Source: Clostridia bacterium
GTDB lineage: Bacteria; Bacillota; Clostridia; Oscillospirales; Acutalibacteraceae
Reading direction: 5' to 3'
DNA: 51,874 bases
NCBI GenBank assembly: GCA_017434895.1
Contig: JAFSGB010000022.1
Coordinates: 1 to 51,874, forward strand
In this document: piece after piece, positions 24,720 to 33,632 of the stretch
How positions within the stretch are numbered: the first letter of the stretch is position 1
Layout of the letters: the number at the start of each line of letters is the position of its first letter
Position numbers and translations under genes: made by a program
The notes under the pieces: model-generated
The model's input: only the letters and a program-made list of their open reading frames with translations
Told to the model about the DNA's origin: nothing
Database searches by the model: none

Positions 24720-25853
24720 TTAAATTTTCAATAATTTTGTGTTTAAAATTTTAACAAAAGTGTCAATTTCTCGGGTAGTATTAAAGCTTGCTACCGAGAC
24801 TCTGACCGCACCCTCCGGCACAGTTCCGATTTTTGTGTGGGCAAAGGGCGAACAATGAAGTCCTCCCCTTACAGCAATTCCGTTAACCGACAAAAGCTCT
24901 CCGACTTTAAAGGAGGGTATACCCTGAACATTAAAGGAAAGCACCGGAACAAACTGTCCTGCCTTTGGATACGGTGTGTAAAGGGTTATTTTAGGTTTGT
25001 TTTCGAGCTTTTTGTATAACCTTTCTATAAGTCCTAATTCACCGTTATAAAGCTTTGCAATACCGACACTTTCTACAAAATCCAAACCGGCGGAAATACC
25101 CGCAATCGCAGGCACATTTACAGTTCCGCTCTCGAGTCTTTCGGGCAACGTATCAGGTTGTAAAAGTTCCAAGGAATTAGTCCCCGTACCGCCTTCAATT
25201 ATAGTGTTCGGCAAATTTTTTCGAGCAATTAATACGCCGACACCCATTGGTGCATAAATTCCCTTGTGGGGTGCAATACACAAAAAATCTATGTTTTGCT
25301 TCTGCATATTAATGGGGATTACACCCGCCGTTTGTGCGGCATCTACACCAAAAAAAATCCCTCTTTCGCGACAAATGCTTCCTATTTTACTGATAGGCAA
25401 AATTTTTCCTAAAACATTTGAGGCTCCCATACAAAAAATAAGTCTTGTATTAGGCTTGATTTTTTCCTCTAAGCTTTGCAAGGTTTTATTATCATCTGTT
25501 AAGGAAACCTCCGCCACGCTGTAGGAAACCCCCATTTTTATAAGCGGTCTTACCACTGCATTATGCTCCAAGGACGATATTATACAGTGATCTCCCTTTT
25601 TAAGTAAGCCCTTTAAAACACAGTTGATACTGTGGGTGCAGTTTTGGGTAAAAACCACCGTTTGAGGCCCGTCTGAGCCAAAAAAACGGGATAGTTTTTC
25701 CCTTGCTTTGTAAACCATTTCGGCAGTATTTAAAGACAGCGTATGTCCGCTTCTGCCGGGGTTGGCAGAGTGATTTTCCAAGGCATATTTAACCGCATTT
25801 ACTACTCCCGACGGCTTTACGCCTGTTGTTGCGGCATTATCGAAGTATATCAA
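24720..25853 (-). CDS. Cysteine desulfurase-like class V aminotransferase
   Basis: PLP enzyme of 377 residues related to NifS/CsdB and selenocysteine lyases; it resembles the short-N-terminus subfamily named after E. faecalis EF2568. Seen: YFDNAATTGVKPSGV at the start, TQNCTHSIN, SSLEHNAVVRP, FGVDAAQTAG, the PLP lysine in APHKGIYAPMG (about 210) and a candidate catalytic Cys in GLHCSPFAH (about 334). The start is a TTG at 25853 with AAGGAGG upstream. The preceding gene on this strand encodes a DUF3343 protein, a family proposed as sulfur/selenium carrier, which suggests a shared sulfur or selenium task. The substrate is not proven. Confidence 0.85.
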   Translation of the reverse strand: MIYFDNAATTGVKPSGVVNAVKYALENHSANPGRSGHTLSLNTAEMVYKAREKLSRFFGSDGPQTVVFTQNCTHSINCVLKGLLKKGDHCIISSLEHNAVVRPLIKMGVSYSVAEVSLTDDNKTLQSLEEKIKPNTRLIFCMGASNVLGKILPISKIGSICRERGIFFGVDAAQTAGVIPINMQKQNIDFLCIAPHKGIYAPMGVGVLIARKNLPNTIIEGGTGTNSLELLQPDTLPERLESGTVNVPAIAGISAGLDFVESVGIAKLYNGELGLIERLYKKLENKPKITLYTPYPKAGQFVPVLSFNVQGIPSFKVGELLSVNGIAVRGGLHCSPFAHTKIGTVPEGAVRVSVASFNTTREIDTFVKILNTKLLKI

Positions 25854-25876
25854 ATAAATTCCTCCTTAAATATATT

Positions 25877-25901
25877 AAAAAAGGGCGTTTAAAAACGCCC
25901 T
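25877..25901 (-). terminator. Terminator between the DUF3343 gene and the desulfurase gene
   Basis: Stem GGGCGTTT (25883-25890) with AAACGCCC (25893-25900), followed on the minus strand by six T. It should end most transcripts of the ytvI-DUF3343 unit, so the desulfurase needs read-through or its own promoter. Confidence 0.85.
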
Positions 25902-25905
25902 AATT

Positions 25906-26112
25906 TTAAGAAATACCAAGTATTCTTATTCCGTTTTTTTCAAGAATAGGCAAAGCGATGCTACAATTTTTATCCACAATAACCGAATAAGCACAGCCTT
26001 TTTTAGACCCTGAAGTGCTTTTTTCGATTTTAGCACCGAATTTGTTTTTTTTAAGCAAATCTCTTGCCTTGATAGCACTTGTTATACTTTCAAGTTCTAT
26101 ATTACAGCCCAT
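25906..26112 (-). CDS. DUF3343 protein, putative sulfur/selenium carrier
   Basis: Small protein of 68 residues matching the DUF3343 pattern: a betaalphabeta start (CNIELESITSAIKARDLLKKN), a Lys/Ser-rich turn, then the conserved cysteine in KKGCAYSVIVDKN (about residue 40) and a final helix and strand. The family has been proposed to carry sulfur or selenium because it often neighbours cysteine desulfurase and selenium genes. Here such an enzyme lies just downstream. The ATG at 26112 has AAGGAG ten bases upstream. Family assignment is by pattern and is fairly, not fully, sure. Confidence 0.7.
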   Translation of the reverse strand: MGCNIELESITSAIKARDLLKKNKFGAKIEKSTSGSKKGCAYSVIVDKNCSIALPILEKNGIRILGIS

Positions 26113-26128
26113 ATCTTAACACTCCTTT

Positions 26129-27193
26129 TTATTGAGACGCTTCCATTTGCATCTCATTCTTATAATATTTAACCACAACAATAAATGTTACAGGTAAAAT
26201 AAGCAATCCGAAAAAGCCAAATACCCTTAAACCTAAAAACATAGTAAAAAGGATGAATAACGGATTAATACCCATCGTACTACCCACAATTTTAGGTTCT
26301 ACGAAATTTCTGATTATCGTTACCAATAGGTACAAAAGCATAAGACCAATACCCAAAAAGCTATTTCCGAGTATTATATTGATAATACCCCAAGGCAGTA
26401 AAACCACTCCGACACCCAAAACGGGCAAAACATCAATAACGGCTATTATAAGAGCTATTAAAAACCAACTTTTTACCCCCAAAATCAAAAATCCTGCTGC
26501 CAGTTCCAAAAAGGTCAGTAACATTAAGAGTAAATATCCTCCGACAATTTTAACCACACTGCTTTTAAAAATTTCCTTTATAATGACTGCTTTTCGGACA
26601 GCCTTTTCGCTTACAAGATTTTTCGTAAATTGCTTTAGACCGTCGAAATCCTTTGCAATGTAACAGGTTGCAGCCAAAGCTACTACACTGCTGAAAAGAA
26701 AGGCGGGTGCCGTCTTTACAATGCTTGCAGCTGTATTTGACAAGGTTTCGGAAGCCTTTTCCAAGATGTTTTCCAACACAGAAGTGAGCATTTGTCGGGA
26801 AGTATCTTTAAAATTCGGTGAAATATCGGTTAAAATTCTCCCCAATACAGTTTCCAGTCTTAAAAATACATCTGCCGCCGCCTGCCCAAAGCCTTTTAAC
26901 GAGGAAACGGCACTGCCCGTAAAGGAAAAAACACGAAAAATTGTAAATATTAAAACCGTTGCCAAAAAAATGTAAAGCACCGCGGAAAGCAGTGCGGCAC
27001 AGACTCCTTTTTTTATACGGATTTTCTTTGAAAGCAGGTCGGCAGGTCTCTGCATAAGAGCGGCAACCGCTATCGAAATTACAAAAGGCAAAAGATACTG
27101 TAATAAAAATTTTCCCGCAATTATTATAATTGTTGCCCAGAGCAACAGAAAAACAACATCAATTATAAACTTTTTCTTTGCCTGCTCGCCCAA
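26129..27193 (-). CDS. ytvI: AI-2E/YtvI-family membrane permease-like protein
   Basis: Polytopic membrane protein of about 354 residues with seven or eight hydrophobic helices and a soluble loop between the second and third pair, as in the AI-2E transporter superfamily. Its size and the C-terminal IIRNFVEPKIVGSTMGINP segment resemble the sporulation protein YtvI. Relatives include sodium/proton exchangers, so the transported species is uncertain. I prefer the TTG at 27193 as start because GGAAG lies eight bases upstream; in-frame TTG and GTG codons further up (27208, 27202) lack such a site. Confidence 0.8.
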   Translation of the reverse strand: MGEQAKKKFIIDVVFLLLWATIIIIAGKFLLQYLLPFVISIAVAALMQRPADLLSKKIRIKKGVCAALLSAVLYIFLATVLIFTIFRVFSFTGSAVSSLKGFGQAAADVFLRLETVLGRILTDISPNFKDTSRQMLTSVLENILEKASETLSNTAASIVKTAPAFLFSSVVALAATCYIAKDFDGLKQFTKNLVSEKAVRKAVIIKEIFKSSVVKIVGGYLLLMLLTFLELAAGFLILGVKSWFLIALIIAVIDVLPVLGVGVVLLPWGIINIILGNSFLGIGLMLLYLLVTIIRNFVEPKIVGSTMGINPLFILFTMFLGLRVFGFFGLLILPVTFIVVVKYYKNEMQMEASQ

Positions 27194-27261
27194 AAATCTC
27201 ACTTCCAAACACCAAAATTTTAAACAGATAAACCAAAATCACCGATTATTTGACTTTTTTG

Positions 27262-27290
27262 TTGATTTTACACCCAAATTATAATATAAT
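27262..27290 (+). promoter_or_regulatory. Sigma-A promoter of hom-lysC
   Basis: TTGATT (27262-27267), 17 bases, TATAAT (27285-27290); AAAGGAGGG precedes the hom ATG at 27326. The leader is about 30 bases, too short for a lysine or threonine riboswitch or T-box. Confidence 0.65.
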
Positions 27291-27325
27291 AACTTTATAT
27301 ATTATTTACCCAAAGGAGGGAAAAT

Positions 27326-28555
27326 ATGAATGTAGCAATTATGGGTCACGGTGTTGTAGGCTCGGGCGTTGCCGAGATTTTAATTCACCGCAATTCCCTA
27401 ATAGCCGAAAGAATCAAAAACGACATTAACATTAAATACATTCTCGATTTAAGAGAATTTAACGACCTTTCTTACAGTGATAAATTTACCAAAAATTTCA
27501 GTGACATTTTAAATGATGACAGTGTCAAAATCGTGGCTGAAGCTATGGGTGGAATAAATCCCGCCTACGATTTTGTTAAAAGGTGTTTATTAGCCGGCAA
27601 AAGCGTTGTTACCTCTAATAAAGAGTTGGTTGCCGCCAAGGGTGCCGAGCTTATTAAAATTGCTAATGAGAAGAATGTAAACTTCCTCTTTGAAGCAAGT
27701 GTAGGCGGAGGTATTCCGGTGCTTCGTCCCATGGTGCAGTGCCTTGCCGCCAATGAAATCACTGAGTTTTCGGGCATTTTAAACGGAACAACAAACTTCA
27801 TTTTAAATAAAATGATAGTGGATAATATGAGCTTTGAGGATGCCTTAAAGCTTGCCCAAGAAAATGGCTATGCCGAAAAGGACCCCACTGCTGACATTGA
27901 GGGTCACGATGCTTGCCGTAAGGTTTGCATTTTGGCAACACTGTCTTTCGGCAAGCACGTTTACCCCGAGCAGGTTGCCACCGATGGTATCACTAAAATC
28001 ACCTTGGACGATGTTAACGCCGCCGACAGCTTCGGTTGTGTGATTAAGCTTATCGGTCACGCCGAAAAGCTGACAAACGGCAAGATTACCGCTTTTGTTC
28101 GCCCCACAGTTGTAAGCCGCGAAAATATGCTTTCGGGTGTTAACGGCGTATTCAATGCCATTATGATTACCGGCGACCAAACGGGCGAGGTTATGTTCTA
28201 CGGCAAGGGCGCCGGCAAGGAGGCCACCGCCAGTGCGGTTGTTGCAGATGTTATGGACTGTGCAAAACACCTTGAAAGCAGAAAATATCTCGACTGGTGC
28301 GACGGCGACGATAATTATGTTGTAAATGATACAGATTCAGAAGAAAAAATGTTTGTAAGAATTATCGGTAAGGATTTTGACTCACTTAAAGCCACCTTCC
28401 AAAAGGAATTTGGTTCTCTTACAAGCTCTGTTACCAAAAACGAATTTTCCAAGGAGATTTGTTTCATAACAAATCCAATTAAAAAAAGTGTCTTAAATGA
28501 AAAGCTTTCTCGCTTTGAAAACATAGAAATCAAGATACTCCATACTATGATTTAA
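27326..28555 (+). CDS. hom: Homoserine dehydrogenase
   Basis: Reduces aspartate semialdehyde to homoserine, the branch toward threonine and methionine. The 409 residues show the NAD(P) fold IMGHGVVGSGVAEIL (about 5-19), SNKELVAAKG, FEASVGGGIPVLR, the NGTTNFILNKM catalytic segment (about 157) and a region with GYAEKDPTADIEGHDACRK. A C-terminal part with MFVRIIG resembles an ACT-type regulatory domain. It is followed 21 bases later by aspartate kinase, the enzyme two steps earlier. Confidence 0.95.
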   Translation: MNVAIMGHGVVGSGVAEILIHRNSLIAERIKNDINIKYILDLREFNDLSYSDKFTKNFSDILNDDSVKIVAEAMGGINPAYDFVKRCLLAGKSVVTSNKELVAAKGAELIKIANEKNVNFLFEASVGGGIPVLRPMVQCLAANEITEFSGILNGTTNFILNKMIVDNMSFEDALKLAQENGYAEKDPTADIEGHDACRKVCILATLSFGKHVYPEQVATDGITKITLDDVNAADSFGCVIKLIGHAEKLTNGKITAFVRPTVVSRENMLSGVNGVFNAIMITGDQTGEVMFYGKGAGKEATASAVVADVMDCAKHLESRKYLDWCDGDDNYVVNDTDSEEKMFVRIIGKDFDSLKATFQKEFGSLTSSVTKNEFSKEICFITNPIKKSVLNEKLSRFENIEIKILHTMI

Positions 28556-28576
28556 TATTTTAAGGAGGTTTAGAAT

Positions 28577-29785
28577 ATGTCTCTTATAGTTAAAAAATTC
28601 GGCGGCTCCTCTGTTGCTAACGCCGAAAGAGTTTTTAATGTGGCAAACCGCATTATTGACGATTACAAAAAAGGTAACGATGTTGTTGTTGTTGTTTCCG
28701 CTCAGGGAGACACTACCGACGATTTAATTGAAAAAGCAAGGGAAATTAACCCGAATGGTAGCTCAAAAAGAGAAATGGATATGCTTCTTTCCGCAGGTGA
28801 GCAAATTTCTATCGCTCTGCTCGCAATGGCAATTGAAAAGTTAGGTTGCCCCGCTGTTTCACTTCTCGGTTGGCAAGCAGGGTTTGAGACCGACTCTCAC
28901 CACGGAATTGCCCGAATCAAAAAGGTGACCGCCGAGCGTATCAAAAACGAAATTTCAAAGCGTAACATAGTAATTGTTGCCGGCTTCCAAGGACTTAATA
29001 AGTATGACGATATTACCACACTCGGTCGTGGCGGTTCGGATACAAGTGCAGTTGCAATTGCCGCTTCAATGAAAGCAGACATCTGCCAGATTTATACCGA
29101 TGTTGACGGTGTTTATTCCGCAGACCCACGCAAGGTTCCTACCGCCATTAAGATGGATGAAATCAGTTACGACGAAATGCTGGAGCTTGCTTCCCTTGGC
29201 GCACAGGTTCTTAACAACCGCTCGGTTGAAATGGCTAAAAAATATAATGTTGAGCTTGAGGTTCTTTCAAGCCTTGAGGTTAAACCCGGAACAATCGTAA
29301 AGGAGACTGTTAAAATGGAAAAAACTTTAATCAGAGGCGTTGCAAAAGATAGCAATGTTGCCACTATCTCTATCGTAGGACTCGAGGACACCCCAGGTGT
29401 TGCATTTAAAATTTTTAATAAGCTAGCTCAGCACAAGATTAATGTTGATATCATACTTCAGTCTGTTGGCCGCGACGGTACAAAGGACATTACCTTTACC
29501 GTTCCTCTTGACCAAGGAAGCGTTGCGGTAAAGGCTCTTGAGGGTATGAAGGATGCCCTTGACTTCAAAACACTTAAAATGGACGATAGCGTTGTTAAGG
29601 TTTCTATCGTTGGCGCGGGTATGGAAAGTCACCCCGGTGTTGCCGCTAAAATGTTTGAGGCTCTCTATGATGCCGGCATTAATATCCATATGATTTCCAC
29701 CAGCGAAATTAAGGTTTCAGTTCTCATTGACGGCAAATACGCCGACAAGGCCGTTACCGCCGTACACGACGCATTTTTAGGATAA
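28577..29785 (+). CDS. lysC: Aspartate kinase
   Basis: Phosphorylates aspartate, the first step to lysine/DAP, threonine and methionine. The 402 residues begin with KKFGGSSVANAERV (catalytic Lys and glycine loop), followed by FQGLNKYDDITTLGRGGSDTSAVA and YTDVDGVYSADPRKV. Two ACT domains lie at about 265-400 (ISIVGLEDTPGVAFKIF and VSIVGAGMESHPGVAAKMF), which in this family bind lysine and/or threonine. AAGGAGG precedes the ATG. Confidence 0.95.
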   Translation: MSLIVKKFGGSSVANAERVFNVANRIIDDYKKGNDVVVVVSAQGDTTDDLIEKAREINPNGSSKREMDMLLSAGEQISIALLAMAIEKLGCPAVSLLGWQAGFETDSHHGIARIKKVTAERIKNEISKRNIVIVAGFQGLNKYDDITTLGRGGSDTSAVAIAASMKADICQIYTDVDGVYSADPRKVPTAIKMDEISYDEMLELASLGAQVLNNRSVEMAKKYNVELEVLSSLEVKPGTIVKETVKMEKTLIRGVAKDSNVATISIVGLEDTPGVAFKIFNKLAQHKINVDIILQSVGRDGTKDITFTVPLDQGSVAVKALEGMKDALDFKTLKMDDSVVKVSIVGAGMESHPGVAAKMFEALYDAGINIHMISTSEIKVSVLIDGKYADKAVTAVHDAFLG

Positions 29786-29820
29786 TAAAACATTATATTG
29801 TAAAATTAAAACACATCTGA

Positions 29821-29855
29821 AGGGAGACACTTCGTAATGAAGTTGTCTCCCTTTT
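29821..29855 (+). terminator. Terminator after lysC
   Basis: Arms GGGAGACACTTC and GAAGTTGTCTCCC, complementary apart from one bulged T, loop GTAAT, then TTTT. It ends the hom-lysC unit. Confidence 0.85.
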
Positions 29856-29991
29856 GTCTTTTAAGAAGTGTAAACTGATTTTTTAAAAAAATTTTGTTTT
29901 AAGACTTTTTTCTCGCATTTTTTCACCCTTTATATAATATACTTTTTATGGACACAAAAATCCGAGGATTAAACAGAAAGGTGAATTAATA

Positions 29992-30909
29992 ATGAATGAT
30001 TTTTACCCTGAGGGTTTTAAAAGCGAAAAAAAGAGAAGTATAATAACCTCCTCCATGCTTGCAGAGGCGAAGGTGCAACAAACAGTGCTTGAAGCACCGG
30101 TTATTATGTGCGACGCTTCTCACAACCTTATTGTAAATTTAGGTTGTATGAGGGGTATTATCCCCAGAAGCGAGGGTGCCCTTGGCATTAACGAAGGTAC
30201 CACCCGCGATATTGCATTAATTTCTCGCGTTGGAAAATCGGTAAGCTTCGTAGTAACCGGCTTTAGTGAGGACGCAAACGGCAAACCTTACGCACTGTTA
30301 TCTCGCAGAATAGCACAAGCCTTAAGCCTTGACCATATTTTAAAGAATAAAAAAGCCGGCGACATAATCAATGCTAAAATCACACACTTTGAAAGCTTTG
30401 GTGCATTTTGCGATATAGGCTGCGGAAATGTGGCGCTACTGCCCATTGATGCAATTTCTGTGTCCCGAATTTCCCACCCAAAGGATAGATTTTATTTAGG
30501 GGAAAACATTAAAGCGGTAATTAAAAACATTGCTCCCGACGGCAAAATCACCCTTTCCCACAAGGAACTTCTCGGCACTTGGGAGGAAAATGCCTGCCTT
30601 TTTTCAGCAGGGCAAACCGTAAGTGGCGTTGTTAGAAGCGTTGAGGATTACGGAATTTTTGTAGAAATTACTCCAAATCTTGCAGGACTTGCCGAACCGC
30701 GTCAGGGCACACAGATAGGACAGCAAGCAAGCGTTTACATTAAAAGCATTATTCCCGAAAAAATGAAAATTAAGCTAATAATCATTGATAGCTTTGATAC
30801 TGGATATACCCCCGAGCTTAGATATTTTTATAATGGTGAGCGTCTTTTGGAATGGGATTATTCCCCAACCAACTGTGTAAAACAAATTACAACCAAATTT
30901 TGCGGATAA
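29992..30909 (+). CDS. S1-domain RNA-binding protein
   Basis: Cytoplasmic protein of 305 residues with S1-type OB folds. A degenerate first repeat lies at about 30-105 (IVNLGCMRGIIPRSE). The second is clear at about 119-195 (GDIINAKITHFESFGAFCDIG...GKITLSHKELLG) and the third at about 205-268 (GQTVSGVVRSVEDYGIFVEI). It resembles RpsA-like and YugI-like S1 proteins of Firmicutes but is too short for ribosomal protein S1 of Gram-negative type. The RNA target is unknown. AAAGGTG precedes the ATG. Confidence 0.85.
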   Translation: MNDFYPEGFKSEKKRSIITSSMLAEAKVQQTVLEAPVIMCDASHNLIVNLGCMRGIIPRSEGALGINEGTTRDIALISRVGKSVSFVVTGFSEDANGKPYALLSRRIAQALSLDHILKNKKAGDIINAKITHFESFGAFCDIGCGNVALLPIDAISVSRISHPKDRFYLGENIKAVIKNIAPDGKITLSHKELLGTWEENACLFSAGQTVSGVVRSVEDYGIFVEITPNLAGLAEPRQGTQIGQQASVYIKSIIPEKMKIKLIIIDSFDTGYTPELRYFYNGERLLEWDYSPTNCVKQITTKFCG

Positions 30910-30944
30910 AAAAATCGGTGCTTTATAAGAAAGCACCGATTTTT
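30908..30944. terminator. Bidirectional terminator between convergent genes
   Basis: Arms AAAATCGGTGCTTT (30911-30924) and AAAGCACCGATTTT (30930-30943), flanked by A and T runs on the two sides. It serves the S1-protein gene and the convergent symporter gene. Confidence 0.85.
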
Positions 30945-30957
30945 CAATTGTAAGTTT

Positions 30958-32514
30958 TTATTCCTCGCCGTTTTTAATAGCTTCGGCGTGTTCCTTTTGA
31001 ATTTCGGGGTCATAGGAGAGTATAGGCTCCTCGTCCTCGCCCTTGATTTTTCTTTTTACATAGTTTTTAGTAATCTTAACAACCAAGGGAAGCAAAACAA
31101 CAACACCGATAAGGTTGGGAAGCATCATAAGACCGTTAAAGGTATCTGAAATATCCCAAGCAAGGCTTGAAGTAAGCATAGCACCGAAGATTACAGTGCA
31201 AACATGTATAATTCTGAAAATAAAGGTGGTCTTTGCACCAAAAAGGTACTCCCAAGCCTTTGAGCCATAGTGCGACCAACCAAGCACTGTGGTGAATGCG
31301 AAAAGGAACATTGCAATTGCAATAAACTTAGCACCGATACCTCCCCAAGGGAATATGGTGTTAAATGCTCCGCCCACAAGGGTTGCATCGGTATAGCCCT
31401 CGGCAATTGCACCGGTTTGTGCATTAAACACACCGCCGTTAAGTCCGCCCGAAGTAAGAACCACCAAAGCGGTCATAGTACAAACTACCATTGTGTCAGC
31501 GAATACCTCAAATATACCCCACATACCCTGCTTTACAGGCTCCTTAATATTGGAGTTGGAGTGTACCATAACAGAGGAGCCGAGGCCTGCCTCGTTTGAA
31601 AATACACCACGCTTGAAACCTTGCTGAGCGGCAAGCATAATGGCACTGCCAAGACTACCGCCAACAAATGCTTCCGGCTTAAAGGCATTAACAAAAATAG
31701 CCTTAAATGCAGGGATAATAGCAGAATAGTTTACACAGATAATTGCAAGACTGCCTAGTACAAAAAGCACTACCATAAAGGGAACAATTTTTTCGGCAAC
31801 ATTAGCAATTCTCTTTAAACCGCCCAAGGTAATTACAGCGGTTAAAATCATAATTGAAATACCAATAATAAGATTGTAAAGTGAAACCTCACCAAAAACC
31901 ATAATAGATGAAATTGCCTTAACATCGAAAGCGGCGGCAACATTGGCAACAATCTTGTTTACCTGACCCATACTGCCTATACCGAAAGATGCAAGCATCG
32001 TAAAAATGCAGAAAAGCACCGCTAAAATCTTACCAATCCATTTGCAGTTTTTCTTGGCACCCAAGCCATCGCTAAGATAGTACATGGCACCGCCTGACCA
32101 TTCACCCTTTTCATTCTTGCGGCGGAAATAAATACCAAGTACATTTTCAGAGTAGTTTGTCATCATTCCGAGGAATGCGGCAATCCACATCCAGAAAACC
32201 GCACCGGCACCGCCTACGGCTATTGCAGCCGCAACACCGGCAATATTACCTGTTCCGACAGTAGCGGCAAGGGCGGTACACAAGGCCTGGAAGGGAGAAA
32301 TAGCGCCCTTTTCTTTTGTGTGACCGATAACTTCCTTTTTGAAAAGACTTCCGATAGTGTTGGCCCACCAATGCTTTAGGTGGGAAACTTGGAACACCTT
32401 TGTAAGTACTGTTGCAAGTACACCGGTGCCTAGTAAGAGGATAAGACCTACCCATCCCCAAACAAAGCCGTTAACTTCGTTGTTTATTTGAGTTACCCAA
32501 TCAAGAAAACTCAT
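30958..32514 (-). CDS. agcS: Alanine/glycine:cation symporter (AGCS family)
   Basis: Sodium- or proton-coupled amino-acid uptake protein of 518 residues with about 11 hydrophobic helices. Family marks include the early ALCTALAATVGTGNIAGVA segment (about 85-103), WMWIAAFLGMMTNYSE, the GSAIMLAAQQGFKRGVFSNEAGLGSS region (about 283-308) and GWSHYGSKAWEYLFG. A glycine riboswitch in its leader points to glycine or alanine as substrate. AAGGAAG precedes the ATG. Confidence 0.93.
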   Translation of the reverse strand: MSFLDWVTQINNEVNGFVWGWVGLILLLGTGVLATVLTKVFQVSHLKHWWANTIGSLFKKEVIGHTKEKGAISPFQALCTALAATVGTGNIAGVAAAIAVGGAGAVFWMWIAAFLGMMTNYSENVLGIYFRRKNEKGEWSGGAMYYLSDGLGAKKNCKWIGKILAVLFCIFTMLASFGIGSMGQVNKIVANVAAAFDVKAISSIMVFGEVSLYNLIIGISIMILTAVITLGGLKRIANVAEKIVPFMVVLFVLGSLAIICVNYSAIIPAFKAIFVNAFKPEAFVGGSLGSAIMLAAQQGFKRGVFSNEAGLGSSVMVHSNSNIKEPVKQGMWGIFEVFADTMVVCTMTALVVLTSGGLNGGVFNAQTGAIAEGYTDATLVGGAFNTIFPWGGIGAKFIAIAMFLFAFTTVLGWSHYGSKAWEYLFGAKTTFIFRIIHVCTVIFGAMLTSSLAWDISDTFNGLMMLPNLIGVVVLLPLVVKITKNYVKRKIKGEDEEPILSYDPEIQKEHAEAIKNGEE

Positions 32515-32545
32515 TTTTAAAACTTCCTTTCTTGTTTTACCAATG

Positions 32546-32572
32546 AAAAAATCCGAGCCTTAATGGTTCGGA
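32546..32572 (-). terminator. Expression-platform terminator of the glycine riboswitch
   Basis: On the minus strand TCCGAACC (32565-32572) pairs with GGCTCGGA (32552-32559) apart from one mismatch, followed by a six-T run. It lies between the aptamer and the symporter start, as expected for transcription control. Confidence 0.75.
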
Positions 32573-32587
32573 CAAAATTTTCTCTTA

Positions 32588-32680
32588 AAACTTTGTCCTT
32601 TTGCCTGAGAGATCGGTTAAAAACCTTACACCTTCGGCACCCGCACAAACGGGATTCTCCAAAGCTCTGTTAAACAGATT
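32588..32680 (-). ncRNA. Glycine riboswitch aptamer
   Basis: The minus strand carries the conserved glycine-aptamer blocks in order: TTGGAGAAT, GCCGAAGGTGTAA and CTCTCAGGCAAAAGGACAAAG. Only one full aptamer is evident; a second, if any, would be a ghost helix. It precedes the AGCS symporter and its terminator. Whether glycine turns the gene on or off cannot be told by eye. Confidence 0.88.
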
Positions 32681-32706
32681 TTTTAATGGTGAAAAATACA
32701 AGTGAC

Positions 32707-32735
32707 AGTATAACACATAAAACGACACAATGCAA
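32707..32735 (-). promoter_or_regulatory. Sigma-A promoter of the riboswitch-agcS unit
   Basis: Minus strand TTGCAT (32730-32735), 17 bases, TATACT (32707-32712), about 25 bases upstream of the aptamer. Confidence 0.6.
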
Positions 32736-32795
32736 GAAAAAGTTTCCTTATTTTTAAAAAACTGTAAATAGCCTATGAATTAACTCTTGACGCTC

Positions 32796-32824
32796 TTGAA
32801 TTTGTACTGCTTTTGTGTTAAAAT
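32796..32824 (+). promoter_or_regulatory. Sigma-A promoter of the one-TM protein gene
   Basis: TTGAAT (32796-32801), 17 bases, TAAAAT (32819-32824). The ribosome site AAAGGAAA and the ATG at 32854 follow. Confidence 0.55.
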
Positions 32825-32853
32825 TGCATCATACTTTAGGAAAGGAAATTGCT

Positions 32854-33585
32854 ATGGCCGATAAAAAAGTAAGCGATACCATTTCTCAACAACAAAAGTC
32901 ACGTCAAGAGTTTTTAGAGCTGAAAAGAATGCAAAAGGGTGAAATAGCACCCGAACCAAAACCCAGTGAAATTGCAATCGTCCCTAAAACCTTTAAAGAA
33001 AAGCTCCAAAATTATTGGTTTCACTTTAAATGGCATACGATTACTACGGTGCTTTGTATTGCTGTGTTTATTTTTTGTGTATGTGAGTGCTCGGCGAAAC
33101 CAAACTGGGATATGCAGGTAGTCTATTTTTCATATACATCAGTTTTGGACAATCAAATTGAAGCAGTTTCAAATTATTTGGAAGGCTTTGCAGAGGATAT
33201 CAACGGTGACGGTGAAATAAATATTAATGTTGTTAACTGCAGTGTTTCCGAGGATGATATTAACTCCCCATACTCCAGAAATATACTAACCAAGCTTCAA
33301 AGTATGCTTTTTGCCGAGCATACCGCAATACTTTATATTACAGACGAAAAATCAATCACATATTTTGAAAATGATAAGCTTAAAAATTTCTTTTACACAG
33401 ACCAATTAAAATTTGGTGATGATTTTTATGCTGCAACAAAAAATGAGCAATTAGGCGAGCTTCCCGAAGGACTCCAAATTGCTGCCCGCAAGGTTGAAGG
33501 CACCGCCTTTGAAAATAACAAAACCGCCGAGAAAATTCAGGGACACGCCTTAAAGCTTTTGGAAAAGCTAAAAGGAAAAACGTAG
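32854..33585 (+). CDS. One-TM protein of unknown function
   Basis: I do not recognise a family. The 243-residue product has a charged cytoplasmic N-terminus of about 60 residues rich in Gln, Lys and Pro, one hydrophobic helix (about 61-80, TVLCIAVFIFCVCE) and a C-terminal part of about 160 residues outside, or on the membrane face, with alternating strands and helices (WDMQVVYFSYTSV, DINGDGEININVV, ILYITDEKSI). The DINGDGEIN stretch resembles a calcium-binding or dockerin-like loop but stands alone. Start is ATG 32854, with AAAGGAAA upstream. It is a single-gene unit between a promoter and a terminator. Confidence 0.7.
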   Translation: MADKKVSDTISQQQKSRQEFLELKRMQKGEIAPEPKPSEIAIVPKTFKEKLQNYWFHFKWHTITTVLCIAVFIFCVCECSAKPNWDMQVVYFSYTSVLDNQIEAVSNYLEGFAEDINGDGEININVVNCSVSEDDINSPYSRNILTKLQSMLFAEHTAILYITDEKSITYFENDKLKNFFYTDQLKFGDDFYAATKNEQLGELPEGLQIAARKVEGTAFENNKTAEKIQGHALKLLEKLKGKT

Positions 33586-33605
33586 ATTACAACCTACGTT
33601 TTTTC
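33576..33605. terminator. Terminator after the one-TM protein gene
   Basis: Arms AAAACGTAG and CTACGTTTT with an eight-base loop, then more T; the A-run in front lets it work leftward for the holin gene too. Beyond it, 33601-33645 holds four loose repeats of a TCTAA motif. Confidence 0.75.
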
Positions 33606-33632
33606 TAATATCTAACATCTAAAATCTAATTT

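Noticed and set aside
29881..29991. Promoter of the S1-protein gene
   Set aside because: A good TATAAT is at 29933-29938, but no acceptable -35 box lies at the right distance, so I did not list it.
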